DNA from: Numida meleagris
Taxonomy: Eukaryota; Chordata; Aves; Galliformes; Numididae
Length of the DNA stretch: 64,000 nt
Assembly: GCF_002078875.1 (NCBI RefSeq)
Contig: NC_034412.1
Location: 29,547,333-29,611,332 of the forward strand
Direction: 5' to 3'
Below the pieces are notes generated by a model. The model saw only the letters and a list, made by a program, of their open reading frames with translations, was not told the origin of the DNA and searched no databases. Below, one piece after another: positions 63,101 to 64,000 of the stretch. Every line of letters begins with the position of its first letter. The first letter of the stretch is position 1. Both the position numbers and the translations under genes were made by a program.

Positions 63101-64000
63101 CATGTACATATATCCTTTTTTTAATAACTCCTTCTAATGCACTGTGAGTTTCGTGTGTTGATCATATCAAAAGTCTGTTTGAAGGCAGAGGAATTAACTG
63201 TGTTTGAATAGCTTCCTGTATTCTTATTCTATACCCCAAATCTAATCCCACGAACTCCTCTTGTCAGCAATAAACACCTACACAAGGTTTATTTTGCTTT
63301 TGAATCCCAAGCCCCAGACAACACGGAAAAATAAACTCAAGCCTTTCTATTTTTGTGTTGTTTTTCTTTTTCCCTTTTCTTTTGAGGCAAAAATACTGAA
63401 AAGCTCAAAAGCAGCTGTAACCCCAGCGGAGAGAAACGTGCTTGCCCACACCACTGAAACACATCACATTCCTTTTGGGGTGGAGACAGACTTACCCTGA
63501 AGGAAGGCAGGCAGCAGATCTGCCATCACCCTGCCCCAAGGCTGGCTGTGCTGGAAAGTGGGTGGGGAAGCAGATTCAGTCTGTGACAGCCACTATCTCC
63601 ACTGCCACAAAGGTTTTATCTCTTGTTGTTTTCACTCATAAAAGAGAAGAACAACCATCACGTGACCACCCAGCCTGCTGGAAAACTCCAATGTCAAGAA
63701 CAGGCAAAGAGAAAGATTGCTTTTGTCCTGCTAGACAAGGTCATCCCTATAACCTATCTCCATTCCCACGCACCTCTACCTGCAGAAAGCCACATGGCCT
63801 CGTCTGCAAACACCCTGACATCAAGATCCCTAACTCAAGGTTGCCAGTGTTTGGCAGATGACAAAAATAACCTCCTTTAGAAAAAGCAAAGAAGGCAAAG
63901 TTTGTTCTTTGAGAATTTCTGACAAGTCTAAAATGCAGCCCCTGAAAAATGAGATCTTTTTTTAGAATCATTCTGCCAATGAAGTGCCATACTAGCAAAA
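57179..64000. other. Unique intron 1 sequence to the window edge
   Basis: AT-rich DNA with T-rich runs (58769-58780, 58863-58887), a C14 run (61163-61176) and a more GC-rich segment near 63420-63850. The plus-strand frame of 139 codons at 63442-63861 begins with a non-ATG codon and is unrecognised. The first GAB1 coding exon was not found here. Confidence 0.55.
61163..61176 (+). repeat. C14 homopolymer
   Basis: Fourteen C residues. On the GAB1 transcript this is a G14 run. Confidence 0.9.

Larger units (their letters stand above)
14079..64000 (-). other. GAB1: GAB1 intron 1 (3' part, at least 49.9 kb)
   Basis: Everything right of exon 2 lies upstream of it on the GAB1 strand. The first coding exon, which in this family encodes about 24 residues ending KKLKRY, was looked for in reverse complement and not found, so the intron runs past the window edge. 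Long first introns are known for vertebrate GAB1. The intron carries four CR1 copies, homopolymers and one CpG-rich patch, each listed separately. Whether it hosts an antisense or nested transcript cannot be told from sequence alone. Confidence 0.85.

Noticed and set aside
63442..63861. A 139-codon plus-strand frame near the right edge.
   Set aside because: It starts at a non-ATG codon, overlaps two other frames, and shows no recognisable domain.
1..64000. CRISPR array, bacterial operon, endogenous retrovirus or DNA transposon.
   Set aside because: No regularly spaced repeats, no gag/pol/env-like frames, no LTR pair and no recognisable terminal inverted repeats of transposon size were seen. 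The DNA is vertebrate intron.

Overview
The window is vertebrate nuclear DNA, almost certainly from a bird. It is AT-rich and CpG-poor, and no Alu- or B1-like SINEs were recognised. The recognisable interspersed repeats are all CR1 LINE fragments, and three of them end in the 3'-terminal short repeat typical of avian CR1 (variants of ATTCTATG). A galliform is plausible, but the species cannot be fixed from the sequence alone.

One protein-coding gene is supported: the middle of GAB1 (GRB2-associated binding protein 1), on the minus strand. Coding exon 2 (13784-14078) carries most of the PH domain. Coding exon 3 (4011-4224) carries the start of the proline- and serine-rich linker, including a PPPY motif. 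Both exons are open, join in phase, and have canonical GT/AG sites. The first coding exon (about 24 residues) was not found and should lie beyond base 64000. Exon 4 and the rest of the gene should lie left of base 1. The window is therefore the 3' ~50 kb of a very long intron 1, exon 2, a 9.56-kb intron 2, exon 3, and at least 4.0 kb of intron 3.

Layout, left to right: a nested CR1 pair (1-545); intron 3 with a decayed CR1 tail (about 3435-3640); exon 3; intron 2 with a plus-strand CR1 (about 5750-6275); exon 2; then intron 1. Intron 1 holds a minus-strand CR1 (about 15085-15540), a 0.94-kb plus CR1 (about 29715-30652), an ancient 1.3-kb CR1 (about 36290-37583), a CpG-rich patch (about 45885-46290), and a young CR1 with an open ORF2 tail (about 56600-57178). 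Homopolymers and a short CA repeat are scattered between them.

Most open frames in the window are chance frames in intronic DNA. No new operon-like or defence-like system is visible. The points most worth a second look are the inverted CR1 pairs that bracket exons 2 and 3 (possible back-splicing), a T12 tract abutting the exon 2 donor, the CpG-rich patch with a donor-like site in the middle of intron 1, and two striking perfect palindromes.
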